Origin: JADJPO01 sp963750395
GTDB lineage: Bacteria; Actinomycetota; Actinomycetes; Actinomycetales; Kineosporiaceae
Assembly: GCA_963750395.1 (NCBI GenBank)
Contig: CAVVQM010000011.1
Span: forward strand, 62,001 to 126,000
Reading direction: 5' to 3'
Length of the DNA stretch: 64,000 nt
Shown here: positions 55,734-64,000 of the stretch, in pieces
Layout: every line of letters begins with the position of its first letter
How positions within the stretch are numbered: the first letter of the stretch is position 1
Notes under the pieces: generated by a model
What the model was told of the DNA's origin: nothing
Databases searched by the model: none
The model's input: the letters and a program-made list of their open reading frames with translations, nothing else
Made by a program: the position numbers and the translations under genes

Positions 55734-57251
55734 TCAGGGGACGGCCGGTGCCGCAGGCAGGCGCACCGTGAAGGTCGCGCCGCCACCCGGGGTCGCTCGC
55801 ACGCTCGCCGTCCCGCGGTGTGCGCCCGCGACGGCGGCCACGATGGACAGGCCCAGCCCCGAACCGCCCCCGGTCCCACGCCTGCGGGAGGCGTCGGCCC
55901 GGTAGAAGCGTTCGAAGACCCGCTCGGCATGCTCCGGGGACAGACCCCGACCGTGATCGCGGACCTCCAGCACGGCCTCGGTCCGCCCGCCGTCCGTGGA
56001 GGTGCCGACCGCGATCTCGATGGCCGTCCCGGCAGGGGTGTGTCGCACCGCGTTGCCGGTCAGGTTCGAGACCACCTGCCGCAGCCGGTCCTCGTCACCG
56101 AGGGTCGGGGCCGACCCCGGCGCCTCGCCGACCAGGCCGACCAGGCGCACCGTGCGGTCCGGGGCCAGGGCGCGAAGGTCGTGGACGGCGTCGCCGGCCA
56201 GGACGGCCAGGTCCACGGGCGCACTGCGCGTGGGCCGTTGTTCGTCCAGACGCGCGAGCAGCAGGAGGTCCTCGACGAGTCCACCCATCCGCTTGGCCTC
56301 GTCCTCGATCCGCTGCATGGTGCGCGGGACGTCCTGCTGCGGAACGGCACCCTGGCGGTACAGCTCGGCGTATCCGCGAACGGAGGCGAGCGGGGTGCGC
56401 AGCTCGTGCGAGGCGTCCGCGGCGAACCGGCGGGTCCGGCCCTCGGAGGCCTCGCGTTCACGGAAGGCGGTCTCGATCTGGGTGAGCATCGCGTTCAACG
56501 AACCGGTCAGGCTGCCCACCTCGGTCGTCGGCGGACGTTCCGGGATCCGTTGCGAGAGATCGCCGGCGGCGATCTTCGCTGCGGTGTCCTCCACCTCGCG
56601 CAATGGCACCAGCGCCCGCCGGACAGCGATCGTGCCGAGGATCCCGCCGGCCGCCATCACCATCAGGCCCAACCCCAGGATCAGCCACCGCAACCGCTGC
56701 ACCGACTCGTCGACCTCGTTCAGGCTCTGCATGATGGTCACCGCCGCCAGTGCCCCGTCGCTGCGCATGGCCGGGAAGGTCGTTGCCCGCCAGGGAGTCC
56801 CGTCGTCGGCGTGCGTCGTGTAGGCCTGCCCGATCAGTCGTGCCGCCTGAGCGCTCGAGACGCTCGGGAAGGTCGGCAGATCCTCGGAGTCGTTGCGGTA
56901 TCCGGCGATCGGGCCCGGCTGCCGCTCACCGTCCACACTGACCTGGACGACGAACTGGGACGGGAAGCGGGTCCGGTCCCGGGTGGTCAGGTTGTTCAGG
57001 AAGCCTCGGTCCAGGCTCGCCGTACTGGCGGTCCGGATCAGCTGATCGTCGATCTGACTGAGCATCATCGAGGCGAACACCCGCTGGGCGACGAATCCGG
57101 TCACCGCCAGGGCAGCCAGCAGCAGGACCAGCATGATGCCGACCAGCTGGGCGCGCAGCGGCAGGCCGGTCCAGCGCGCGCGCACTCCGGCGCTCACCGT
57201 CCGCCTGTCGATCCGGCCGGGCACCGGTTCGGCTGCCGTGTCGGCGCTCAC
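55734..57251 (-). CDS. Sensor histidine kinase (MprB-like)
   Basis: 505 residues from GTG 57251, which overlaps the response-regulator stop (GTGA). TM1 (RAQLVGIMLVLLLAALAVTGF, about 35-55), an extracytoplasmic loop of about 130 residues, TM2 (LRWLILGLGLMVMAAGGILGTI, about 188), HAMP, then the H box FAADASHELRTPLASVRGY (phospho-His about 283), N box NLTGNAVRHTP, and G1/G2 DHGRGLSPEHAERVFERFYR … GGGSGLGLSIVAAV. It phosphorylates the adjacent regulator. Confidence 0.92.
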   Translation of the reverse strand: MSADTAAEPVPGRIDRRTVSAGVRARWTGLPLRAQLVGIMLVLLLAALAVTGFVAQRVFASMMLSQIDDQLIRTASTASLDRGFLNNLTTRDRTRFPSQFVVQVSVDGERQPGPIAGYRNDSEDLPTFPSVSSAQAARLIGQAYTTHADDGTPWRATTFPAMRSDGALAAVTIMQSLNEVDESVQRLRWLILGLGLMVMAAGGILGTIAVRRALVPLREVEDTAAKIAAGDLSQRIPERPPTTEVGSLTGSLNAMLTQIETAFREREASEGRTRRFAADASHELRTPLASVRGYAELYRQGAVPQQDVPRTMQRIEDEAKRMGGLVEDLLLLARLDEQRPTRSAPVDLAVLAGDAVHDLRALAPDRTVRLVGLVGEAPGSAPTLGDEDRLRQVVSNLTGNAVRHTPAGTAIEIAVGTSTDGGRTEAVLEVRDHGRGLSPEHAERVFERFYRADASRRRGTGGGSGLGLSIVAAVAGAHRGTASVRATPGGGATFTVRLPAAPAVP

Positions 57252-57955
57252 GCGTCCGGAGGCAGACGCAGGACGTAGCCGACGCCGCGCTTGGTGTGGA
57301 TCAGGGGCGGGTCCTCGGTGTCGATCTTGCGTCGCAGATAGGAGATGTAGGACTCCACGATCCCGGCATCGCCGTTGAAGTCGTAGGCCCAGACATGATC
57401 GAGGATCTGGGCCTTGGACAGCACCCGGTGCGGATTGAGCATCAGGTAGCGAAGCAGCTTGAACTCGGTGGGGGAGAGCTCGATCAGACGTCCGCCGCGC
57501 CGTACCTCGTGGGAGTCCTCGTCCAGCTCGAGATCGTGGAAGACCAGGTTGTTGGGCGCGGACAGGGGGCCGGCCCCGGTGCGGCGCAGCACCGCCCGGA
57601 TCCTGGCGACGACCTCCTCGAGACTGAACGGCTTGGTGACGTAGTCGTCCCCGCCGACCGTCAGGCCCTGCACCTTGTCAGGGGTCTCGTCCCGCGCGGT
57701 CAGGAACAGCACCGGCACATCCCGCCCGCGTTCGCGCAGCTTGCGGGTGACGGTGAAGCCGTCGAGGTCGGGCAGCATGACGTCCAGCACGACCAGATCG
57801 GGGGTGTGCTTCTCGGCCAGATGCAGCGCCTCGGCGCCGTCGGCGGCGCTGAACACCTCGAAGCCCGCGTACCGCAGGCTGGCGGTCAGCAGTTCGCGGA
57901 TGCTCGGCTCGTCGTCCACGATCAGCAGGCGTGCCTCGGGGGCAGTGGTACTCAC
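57248..57955 (-). CDS. OmpR-type response regulator (MprA-like)
   Basis: 235 residues from GTG 57955 (VSTTAPEARLLIVDDEP); GTG 57976 would add seven. Receiver with LLIVDDEP (acidic pocket), DLVVLDVMLPDLDG (phospho-Asp), LTARDE and KPF Lys; then the OmpR winged helix (LSPTEFKLLRYLMLNPHRVLSKAQILDHVW … VESYISYLRRKI … RGVGYVLRLP). Probably controls the kinase, the HtrA protease and perhaps itself. The stop overlaps the kinase start, so they are translated together. Confidence 0.93.
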   Translation of the reverse strand: MSTTAPEARLLIVDDEPSIRELLTASLRYAGFEVFSAADGAEALHLAEKHTPDLVVLDVMLPDLDGFTVTRKLRERGRDVPVLFLTARDETPDKVQGLTVGGDDYVTKPFSLEEVVARIRAVLRRTGAGPLSAPNNLVFHDLELDEDSHEVRRGGRLIELSPTEFKLLRYLMLNPHRVLSKAQILDHVWAYDFNGDAGIVESYISYLRRKIDTEDPPLIHTKRGVGYVLRLPPDA

Positions 57956-58024
57956 CACCTCAGTCTGCCCCTTCACCCTGGGAGTTCGCTGGACGTGGGC
58001 TGGGTGCCCGGGCGGCGGATCGGA

Positions 58025-58819
58025 TCAGCTCCGGACCACCCGTCCCTGGTCGGTCACCACCAACCAGGTGTGACCCGGCAGCCCGGCCAGCCAGTCGATG
58101 CCCTCGCGCCCCATGGCCATGGCCGCCGTGGCGTAGACGTCGGCCCACATCAGGGAGGGTCCCGCCACGCTCACCGCGGTCAGCCCCGACGCCGGGGCGT
58201 CGGATCCCCGAGCCACGATGTGCGCTCCACGGGCCGCCGTCCCTGAGGTCGCCAGACCGCCCGCGCGCACCTCGACGGTGCCGAGCAGCAGGGACCTGTC
58301 GTGCGGGTCCTCGATGCCGAGCCGCCAGGGGCCCGTGTCGGTGCGCCCGCAGCTGACCGCGATGTCCCCGCCGGCATTGATCAGCACATCGTGCCCGGGC
58401 AGCCGGCTCGCCAGTTCGACGCCTGCCCGCTGTACCGCCCAGCCCTTGACCAGCCCGGTCGGGTCGAACCGAACCCGGCCGTCGGCGTCCGGAAGATCGG
58501 CGTCGAAGGCGCCGGCGGTCAGCTCGCGGGCCCGCTCGCACAGCTGGGCCACCTCGCGCACCTGGCGGTCGGCCCGGGCCAGGCTCAGCTCTCCGCGCCG
58601 GATCCGGCTGATCTGACTGTCCGGCTTCCAGGTCGAGAAGACCGCGTCGACGGCGCGCAACCCGTCGTGGACGGCGGCCACAGCACCGTCGACGGCCGGC
58701 GTCCGCAGGCCATCGCCGCGCAGGTGGATGCTGATCGGCATCCCCATGATCTGCTCCACCCAGGCCCGCTTGGCGATGGTGGGTGCCGTGCGTGCCGTGG
58801 GTGACATGGACGGTGTCAC
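58025..58819 (-). CDS. apbE: ApbE-type FMN transferase (flavinyltransferase)
   Basis: 264 residues from GTG 58819, overlapping the FMN-binding protein stop (GTGA). Family marks: WVEQIMGMPISIHLRG start, VFSTWKPDSQISRI, FDPTGLVKGWAVQRAGVEL, DVLINAGGDIAVS, LATSGTAARGAH, and VSVAGPSLMWADVYATAAMAMG with the metal-site Asp. It attaches FMN by a phosphodiester bond to Thr/Ser in a target motif; the neighbour gene encodes such a target. It closes a three-gene operon. Confidence 0.93.
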   Translation of the reverse strand: MTPSMSPTARTAPTIAKRAWVEQIMGMPISIHLRGDGLRTPAVDGAVAAVHDGLRAVDAVFSTWKPDSQISRIRRGELSLARADRQVREVAQLCERARELTAGAFDADLPDADGRVRFDPTGLVKGWAVQRAGVELASRLPGHDVLINAGGDIAVSCGRTDTGPWRLGIEDPHDRSLLLGTVEVRAGGLATSGTAARGAHIVARGSDAPASGLTAVSVAGPSLMWADVYATAAMAMGREGIDWLAGLPGHTWLVVTDQGRVVRS

Positions 58820-59301
58820 AACCCGGCCTGGTCGATCGCCGACTGCACCGACTGCTGGTAGCCGCCGCTGGTCACCGTCGCCCCGGAGACCGAGTCGATG
58901 TTGGCGCTCTGCGCCGCCACGACCTCGGAGTTGAGGATCGGCACGGCGTAGGTGTTGATCTGGATGTCGTGGTCGTTCTCCCAGGGCACCTGCACCACGT
59001 CGGCGCTGACGATCTGCCCGTTCGAGACCGCGATCTCGACCTGCACGGGGCCCCAGCGGGTGTCCACGGCGTCGCCGGTGTACGTCTTCGACGACTGCGC
59101 CGATGTACCCCCGCCGGTCGCCGAACCTGTGGTGGCCGAACCTGTGGTGGCCGAACCTGTGGCGGCCGAACCTGTGGCGGCCGAACCTGGGGACGCCGGG
59201 TCGGGGGCCGCCACGGCCGCCTCGTTCCGGCTGGTGTGGTAGCTGAAGAGCAGCACCACGCTGCTCACCGTGGTCATGAACGCCATGGCGATCCGGCGCA
59301 T
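58816..59301 (-). CDS. FMN-binding domain protein, ApbE flavinylation target
   Basis: 161 residues from ATG 59301. A signal/TM segment (RRIAMAFMTTVSSVVLLFSY, about 2-21), then a repetitive Ala-Thr-Gly-Ser linker (about 40-66) and one FMN_bind domain: TYTGDAVDTRWGPVQVEIAVSNGQIVSADVVQVP and the flavinylation motif DSVSGATVTSGGYQQSVQSAI, whose Thr in SGAT is the expected FMN site. It would carry electrons outside the membrane, between the reductase-like protein upstream and an unknown acceptor. Confidence 0.92.
   Translation of the reverse strand: MRRIAMAFMTTVSSVVLLFSYHTSRNEAAVAAPDPASPGSAATGSAATGSATTGSATTGSATGGGTSAQSSKTYTGDAVDTRWGPVQVEIAVSNGQIVSADVVQVPWENDHDIQINTYAVPILNSEVVAAQSANIDSVSGATVTSGGYQQSVQSAIDQAGL
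59121..59195. repeat. Five 15-bp tandem repeats inside the FMN-binding gene
   Basis: CCGAACCTGTGGTGG twice, CCGAACCTGTGGCGG twice and a fifth CCGAACCTGGGGACG. In the minus-strand frame each unit encodes a pentapeptide of Ala/Thr-Thr-Gly-Ser-Ala type, the linker between membrane anchor and flavin domain. Copy number may vary between strains. Confidence 0.9.
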
Positions 59302-59349
59302 GTCAGTCCTGCCCCTCCGGGAGATCGAGTGGGTGGTCGCCTCGTCGCC

Positions 59350-60765
59350 TCACCACGAGAACCGTTCCAGGTGGATGTTCGCCGCCGGCACGCCGCACTC
59401 GCGGGCTGCGGTCGACGCCGCGTCCATCCACGGCTGCGCACCGCACAGGTAGACGTCGTTGTCGGCGACGTCGGGCACCAACTGCCGAAGGGCCTCGGCG
59501 TCGCTCAGGTGGGCCGCCGACGTGGGCAGCCAGCTCTGCCGGTGCTGCACCCGCGGCCCCAGCACGTAGTAGACCCGAGCGCCCTTCGCTGCCGCCAGGT
59601 CGTCGATCTCGTGGGCGAGCACGAGGTCCTGCGAACTCGAGGCACGGTAGATCAGGGTCAGCTCGCCGGGTGCCGCCTCGAACTCCTCCAGCAGGGCGCG
59701 AAGCGGGGTGATCCCGATGCCCGAGCCCATCAGGGTGACCTTCCGCCGCGTGCGGACCCCGCCGTGCAGCCGGCCGAACGGGCCCTCGATCGCCACCCTG
59801 GTGCCCGGTTCCACCTGGGACAGGGCCGAGCTGGAGTCGCCGAGGTCCTTCACCGTGATGCGCATCCGGTCCCGGGTCGGCGCGGCGGACAGGGAGTACG
59901 GGTTGCCGCGGCTCCAGCCCGGGCGGCCGAGGAAGCGCCACGTCATGAACTGGCCGGCGTGCGCGAGGCGATGCAGATTGCGCCCGCGCATCTCGACGGA
60001 GACGACCCCGGGACCCTCCTGGACGACGCGATGCACGACCAGGCGGGCCGAGGCTGTGCGCCACAGGGGCAGGCCGACGCGCCAGATCAGCACCGCCGCC
60101 AGCGTGGCGCCGTACAGGCCCCACCAGTAGGCGGTGGCCCAGACCGAGGAGGTGAAGTCGGCACCGGTCCAGAGCTGGTGCGGCAGGGCGAGGCCGGTGC
60201 CCAGGTAGGCGTACAGGTGCAGCAGGTGCCAGGACTCATAGCGCAGCCTGGCTCGAGCACGCTTCATCGACGTGACGGCGACCATGATCAACAGGGCGGC
60301 TCCAGCGGTGGCCAGAAGCATGCCCGGGTAGTCGACGACGATCTGCCACGCCTCACGGAACACGTTGTCGTCGTAGCTGATCGCGTAGCCCGGGATCACC
60401 GTGAGGATGTGCACAAGCATCAGGTTGATCGAGGCGAACCCGACCAGACGGTGACGGCGTGCCAGCTCGTCCTGACCGTAGCTGCGCTCCACGAACGGGA
60501 TCCGGGCCATGAGCAGCACCTGGATCAGCATCAGGTCACTGGCGAGCAGGCCGCTGAGGCGACTCACGCTGATCAACCCGCTCCCCAGGCCGCCGAGATC
60601 CTGCAGGCCACCGCCCTTCACCCACAGGGCCGTGACGACCAGCAGGCTCAGCCAGGTCAGGGAGCCGACCGCGTCACGCTGCCAGGCCGGCGTGGTGAGC
60701 GGGTGCCGGCGGGGCGGTGTCCGTCGTGCCGCGCGGGTGGGTGCGGGCTCGAGCAGAGTGGTCAC
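59350..60765 (-). CDS. Ferric-reductase-like transmembrane protein with FAD/NAD(P) domain
   Basis: 471 residues. Six TM helices in the first 240 residues with heme-ligand-like His (RRHRLVGFASINLMLVHIL; ESWHLLHLYAYLGTGLALPHQLW). Then a ferredoxin-reductase domain: FAD motif RGNPYSLSAAPT, GPFGRLHGG, NAD(P)-site MGSGIGITPLRALL and the C-terminal VYLCGAQPWMDAA … HLERFSW. Resembles NOX/ferric reductases. With the FMN-binding protein and ApbE it probably moves electrons from cytoplasmic NAD(P)H across the membrane. Confidence 0.9.
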   Translation of the reverse strand: MTTLLEPAPTRAARRTPPRRHPLTTPAWQRDAVGSLTWLSLLVVTALWVKGGGLQDLGGLGSGLISVSRLSGLLASDLMLIQVLLMARIPFVERSYGQDELARRHRLVGFASINLMLVHILTVIPGYAISYDDNVFREAWQIVVDYPGMLLATAGAALLIMVAVTSMKRARARLRYESWHLLHLYAYLGTGLALPHQLWTGADFTSSVWATAYWWGLYGATLAAVLIWRVGLPLWRTASARLVVHRVVQEGPGVVSVEMRGRNLHRLAHAGQFMTWRFLGRPGWSRGNPYSLSAAPTRDRMRITVKDLGDSSSALSQVEPGTRVAIEGPFGRLHGGVRTRRKVTLMGSGIGITPLRALLEEFEAAPGELTLIYRASSSQDLVLAHEIDDLAAAKGARVYYVLGPRVQHRQSWLPTSAAHLSDAEALRQLVPDVADNDVYLCGAQPWMDAASTAARECGVPAANIHLERFSW

Positions 60766-60884
60766 CGTGGCTCCTCACAACGGGGCCGGACGGCGATTCC
60801 GCCCGTTCCTCATGAGAAGACTTCACGGCGACCCTGAGAAGAGGCTGAGTGGTTGCCAGGACGAGCCTGCGAACGACCGATATG

Positions 60885-62544
60885 TCAGGGCGTCGGGGGC
60901 GTGCCGTCGGTCACGTCACCCGAGTCCACGATCCGGTAGGCGTACCCCTGTTCCGCCAGGAAGCGTTGCCGGTGGGCGGCGTAGTCCTGATCGAGGGTGT
61001 CCCGGGCGACGATCGCGTAGAACCTGGCCCCCCGCCCGTCCGCCTTCGGTCGCAGCACCCGGCCGAGCCGCTGGGCCTCCTCCTGACGGGAGCCGAACGC
61101 GCCGGAGACCTGGATGGCCACACTTGCCTCGGGCAGATCGACGGAGAAGTTGGCCACCTTGCTGACGACCAGGGTGGGGATCTCGCCGGTCCGGAAGGCC
61201 GCGAAGAGTCTCTGCCGCGTCGCGACCGGGGTCTGACCGGTGATCACCGGGGCGTTCAGGCGCTCGGCGAGGTCGCCGAGCTGGTCCAGATACTGCCCGA
61301 TCACGAGCACCTGCTCGCCGGCGTGTGCTGCCACCAGCCGCTCGACCACCCTGGCCTTCTCCGCGCCCGTCGCGGCCAGGCGGTACCGCTCGTCCGGTTC
61401 CGCCGTGGCGTAGGCGAGCCGGGTGCTCTCGGGCAGGGTCACCCGGACCTCCACACAGTCCGCGGGGGCGATGTAGCCCTGGGCCTCGATGTCCTTCCAC
61501 GGCGCGTCGTAGCGCTTGGGTCCGATCAGGGAGAACACATCACCCTCGCGGCCGTCCTCGCGCACCAGGGTCGCCGTCAGGCCCAGCCGACGCCGGGCCT
61601 GCAGATCGGCGGTCATCCGGAAGATCGGGGCGGGCAGCAGGTGCACCTCGTCGTAGACGATCAGTCCCCAGTCGCGGGCGTCGAGCAGCTCCAGGTGCGG
61701 GTAGACGCCCTTTCTGCGCATCGTGAGCACCTGGTAGGTGGCGATCGTGACCGGCCGGACCTCCTTGCGGGTTCCGGAGTACTCGCCGATCTCGTCCTCG
61801 GTCAGCGACGTGCGTCGGATCAACTCGTCCCGCCACTGCCGCGCCGCCACGGTGTTGGTGACCAGGATCAGGGTGGTCGCGCTCGCCCGGGCCATCGCGG
61901 CCGCGCCGACGATCGTCTTGCCCGCCCCACAGGGCAGGACGACGACGCCGGAGCCCCCGTGCCAGAAGCCGTCTGCGGCCTCGGTCTGGTAGGCGCGCAG
62001 CGACCAGCCGTCCTGGTCCAACGTGATCGGGTGCGCCTCGCCGTCCACGTACCCGGCGAAGTCCTCTGCCGGCCAACCGAGTTTCGAGCAGCACCTGCTT
62101 GAGGTTGCCGCGCTCGCTGGGATGCACGGCGACGGTGTCGGTCTCGATCCGCTCACCAGTCAGGGGGGCCACCTTCTTGCTGCGCAGCACCTCCTCCAGC
62201 ACCGGGACGTCGAGCGCGTGCAGCACCAGCCCGTGGGTGGGGTGGGCGTGCAGTTGGAGCCGGCCGAACCGGCTCATGGTCTCGGCGACGTCGACCAGCA
62301 GGGAGTGCGGGACGGGGTAGCGCGAGTAGCGCAGCAGGACGTCGACCACCTGCTCCGCGTCGTGGCCCGCGGCCCGGGCGTTCCACAGTCCGAGGGGGGT
62401 CAGCCGGTAGGTGTGCACGTGCTCCGGGGCACGTTCCAGTTCGGCGAAGGGGGCGATCGCCTGACGGCAGGGGGTGGCCTCGGCGTGGTCGACCTCGAGG
62501 AGCAGCGTCTTGTCGCTCTGCACGATCAGGGGTCCGTCGCTCAC
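60885..62544 (-). CDS. DNA repair helicase XPB, one-base frameshift near 62087
   Basis: About 553 codons from GTG 62544 (VSDGPLIVQSDKTLLLEV) to the stop at 60885. Superfamily 2 helicase: VVVLPCGAGKTIVGAAAM (Walker A), LIVYDEVHLLPA (DEVH box), TLVLTATLV-like SAT motif (LGLTATLVRED), and motif VI region AQRLGRVLRPK. The N-terminal damage-recognition domain ends HPSERGNLKQVLL; there one extra base (gagttTCgagcag, about 62087) changes the frame, and KLGWPAEDFAGYVDG continues in the next. The length with one base removed is divisible by three. Repair and nuclease partners of bacterial XPB are not adjacent. Confidence 0.88.
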
Positions 62545-62586
62545 CCGTCGAGCGTAGGTCACGGAACACAAGCTTGCGATCGATAG

Positions 62587-62606
62587 GTTAACGATATATC
62601 GTTAAC
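62587..62606. promoter_or_regulatory. 20-bp perfect palindrome, probable PadR operator
   Basis: GTTAACGATATATCGTTAAC reads the same on both strands. It is an AT-rich island in very GC-rich DNA and lies 33 bases before the PadR start, between PadR and the divergent XPB gene. PadR regulators typically bind such TATCG…CGATA dyads in their own promoter, so autorepression is likely. Confidence 0.8.
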
Positions 62607-62638
62607 GCATCGACAGACCATCGTGAAAGGAGACTGTC

Positions 62639-63322
62639 GTGAAGAACCAGAAGATGAGGGGCCCTGGACGGGCCCACTTCGCCGGGGCGCACGAGTGCGG
62701 CCCTGATATGCACATGTCCATGGATGATGAGGACGAGGAGCAGCGTGGTCGCGGTCGTGGCCGTCGCGGATGGGGCCCGCCGGGCTTCGGCCCAGGTCAC
62801 GGCCCCGGTCCGGGCTTCGGTCCGGGCTTCGGGCACCGTGGCGGCCCGTGGGGCGGTCGCGGAGGCCGGCGGGGCAGGCGCGGCAACGTGCGCGCCGCCG
62901 TCCTGGCCCTGCTCGCCGAGCGGGGCGCCCAGCACGGCTACGCGATCATGAACGAGTTGGCCGAGCGCAGCGGCGGCCTGTGGCGGCCGAGCCCGGGGTC
63001 GATCTATCCGGTGCTGTCGCAGCTGCAGGACGAGGGCCTGGTCGTGGCCGAGAAGGCCGAGGGGCGGCGCAACTTCTCCCTGACCGAGGCCGGCCGCGCC
63101 TACGTGGCCGAGCACGCGGAGGAACTGAAGGAGCCGTGGAAGGTCGCCGACACCGGCCCGCGCGAGCGGATCCAATCGATCATGGCCGGGATGAGCGCAC
63201 TCGGCGCCGCCGTCGAGCAGGTCGCCCGTCACGGGGACGAGGGGCAGGCCGAGCAGGCCGCCGCCGTCCTGGACGACGCCCGCAAGCGGATGTACCGGAT
63301 CCTCGCCGGCGACGACGAATGA
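62639..63322 (+). CDS. PadR-family transcriptional regulator with Gly/Arg-rich N-terminal extension
   Basis: 227 residues from GTG 62639, preceded by GAAAGGAGAC. An unusual N-terminus: His/Met/Asp-rich (ECGPDMHMSMDDEDEEQ), then a Gly/Arg/Pro/Phe stretch (about 35-82, e.g. PGFGPGHGPGPGFGPGFG). The PadR winged helix is at about 83-160: VRAAVLALLAERGAQHGYAIMNEL, SPGSIYPVLSQLQDEGLV, RRNFSLTEAGRAYV. A C-terminal helical dimerisation part follows. Cys/His/Met near the N-terminus could bind a metal. The target beyond itself is unknown. Confidence 0.9.
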   Translation: MKNQKMRGPGRAHFAGAHECGPDMHMSMDDEDEEQRGRGRGRRGWGPPGFGPGHGPGPGFGPGFGHRGGPWGGRGGRRGRRGNVRAAVLALLAERGAQHGYAIMNELAERSGGLWRPSPGSIYPVLSQLQDEGLVVAEKAEGRRNFSLTEAGRAYVAEHAEELKEPWKVADTGPRERIQSIMAGMSALGAAVEQVARHGDEGQAEQAAAVLDDARKRMYRILAGDDE

Positions 63323-63355
63323 GCCGGCGGGCGCCCGGGTCACCCCCGCGGATGC

Positions 63356-64000
63356 TCAGCTCCGAGCCGCGGTGACCGAGGTGACCCGGGCGATCGGGAA
63401 GGTCCGCACGCTGGCGGTCTCCCGGTCGAAGGCGCTGACCCGGCCGCCGTCCACGTGGATCGGCTCGACGAGCCGTCGCGCCGGACTGCCGTCAGACTCC
63501 ACGTAACCCACCCACACCGGCCGCCGGGCCTCGGCGGCCCGGGCGAGCAGGGTGAGCATGGCGCCCGGGTCGGCGGCGACGGTCGGTTCGCCGACCTCGG
63601 GCGGATCGGGATCCACCGCTCGCCCGTCCAGGTGCTCGGTCATCCGCAGGGCCGCGGCGGCCGAGCGCAGGACGGCCTCGGACGGCGTGGCCGGACTGAT
63701 CCGCGCCAGACCGGGACGGCCGAGTCGGGGCGTCGTCCGATACCCCGTCGGTCTGGTCAGCACGACGGCGCCCTCATCGGTCTCGATCGCCGGGGCCAGG
63801 CCTGCCCGGCGCAGCACCTCGAGCACCGTCTCGGGCGGCGCCTGGGCGGCCAGAACGGTCGGTGCGAGGCGGCGCAGCCGCAGGGCGGCCAGCCGCCGGT
63901 CGGCCACCAGCTCGGTCAGCGAGGCCTCGTCGTCGGATCGGATGAAGGCCTGTGCGCCGGCGACCCGGATCCGGCCGTGCTTGCGCGCCGTGTCGGCGAT
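63356..64000 (-). CDS. Helicase-associated/WYL-like protein, C-terminal part (5' end outside the window)
   Basis: The frame is open from 64000 to the stop at 63356, giving the last 214 residues. Visible: ARKHGRIRVAGAQAFIRSDDEASLTELV, a helix-rich middle, and a C-terminal beta domain of WYL type (RRPVWVGYVESDGSPARRLVEPIHVDGGRVSAFDRET … FPIARVTSVTA). Proteins with this end and a long N-terminus related to the XPB damage-recognition part sit beside xpb in many actinobacteria (helicase-associated proteins of about 750-800 residues). The role is unknown, probably in DNA repair or regulation. Confidence 0.75.
   Translation of the reverse strand: MADTARKHGRIRVAGAQAFIRSDDEASLTELVADRRLAALRLRRLAPTVLAAQAPPETVLEVLRRAGLAPAIETDEGAVVLTRPTGYRTTPRLGRPGLARISPATPSEAVLRSAAAALRMTEHLDGRAVDPDPPEVGEPTVAADPGAMLTLLARAAEARRPVWVGYVESDGSPARRLVEPIHVDGGRVSAFDRETASVRTFPIARVTSVTAARS

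Overview
The window comes from a high-GC actinobacterium. It carries the MurT/GatD peptidoglycan amidation pair, a DUF3263 + LytR_C pair next to a cold-shock gene, a lone groEL under CIRCE control, a mycothiol-type maleylpyruvate isomerase-family protein, a HelD-type helicase, an XPB helicase beside its helicase-associated partner, a MsiK/UgpC-like ATPase, a WXG100 protein and many GTG starts. I cannot name the genus. Nothing looks like prophage, plasmid or a large island; it reads as a chromosomal core segment with a few accessory genes and small repeats.

Layout. 0-9 kb: the tail of an NCS2 purine permease, a damaged cupin gene, cysS-rlmB, a GNAT/MDMPI-type locus, a glycogen phosphorylase gene broken by many frameshifts, and a DUF4032 protein. 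9-16 kb: sugar-ABC ATPase, VTT membrane protein, CBS protein, membrane Ser/Thr kinase, PAS-GGDEF-EAL protein and tRNA-Thr. 16-25 kb: ung, DUF3263/LytR_C, csp, murT-gatD, a PolA-like polymerase and groEL with two CIRCE operators. 25-36 kb: a DUF559/AbiEi-like gene framed by two palindromes, a dimethylglycine-dehydrogenase-like flavoenzyme, a thioredoxin lipoprotein + CcdA pair, a GT2-type transferase, a DUF2207 protein and molybdopterin genes (moaE, moaD, moaA) with a PhzF-like gene inserted. 36-44 kb: GH1 glucosidase, FGGY kinase overlapping a DUF302-like gene, patatin, aldose epimerase, DinB-like protein, a very small ORF, and an EamA exporter divergent from a CGNR regulator. 44-53 kb: HelD, WXG100, CAP-domain protein, PLP decarboxylase, Fe-S photolyase, Lrp/AsnC regulator and DUF4031 protein. 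53-64 kb: HD hydrolase, an MprA-MprB-PepD-like envelope-stress set, an ApbE flavinylation operon, XPB, PadR and a helicase-associated protein.

Genes that seem to work together: response regulator + histidine kinase + HtrA protease (overlapping or tandem); ferric-reductase-like membrane protein + FMN-binding protein + ApbE (an extracytoplasmic flavin electron path); thioredoxin lipoprotein + CcdA; MurT + GatD; an Lrp/AsnC regulator whose promoter shares a 25-bp motif with the PLP decarboxylase promoter.

Sequence quality matters. Several housekeeping genes (cysS, murT, xpb, the GGDEF-EAL gene, GNAT) carry isolated one-base frameshifts with conserved protein on both sides, and glgP carries more than ten. 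Two long open frames look like gene fusions (CysS-RlmB, MurT-GatD) only because of such shifts. The most unusual non-coding feature is a family of palindromes built on TGATCATGG, plus a related array at 53.4 kb with GATC every 24 bp.
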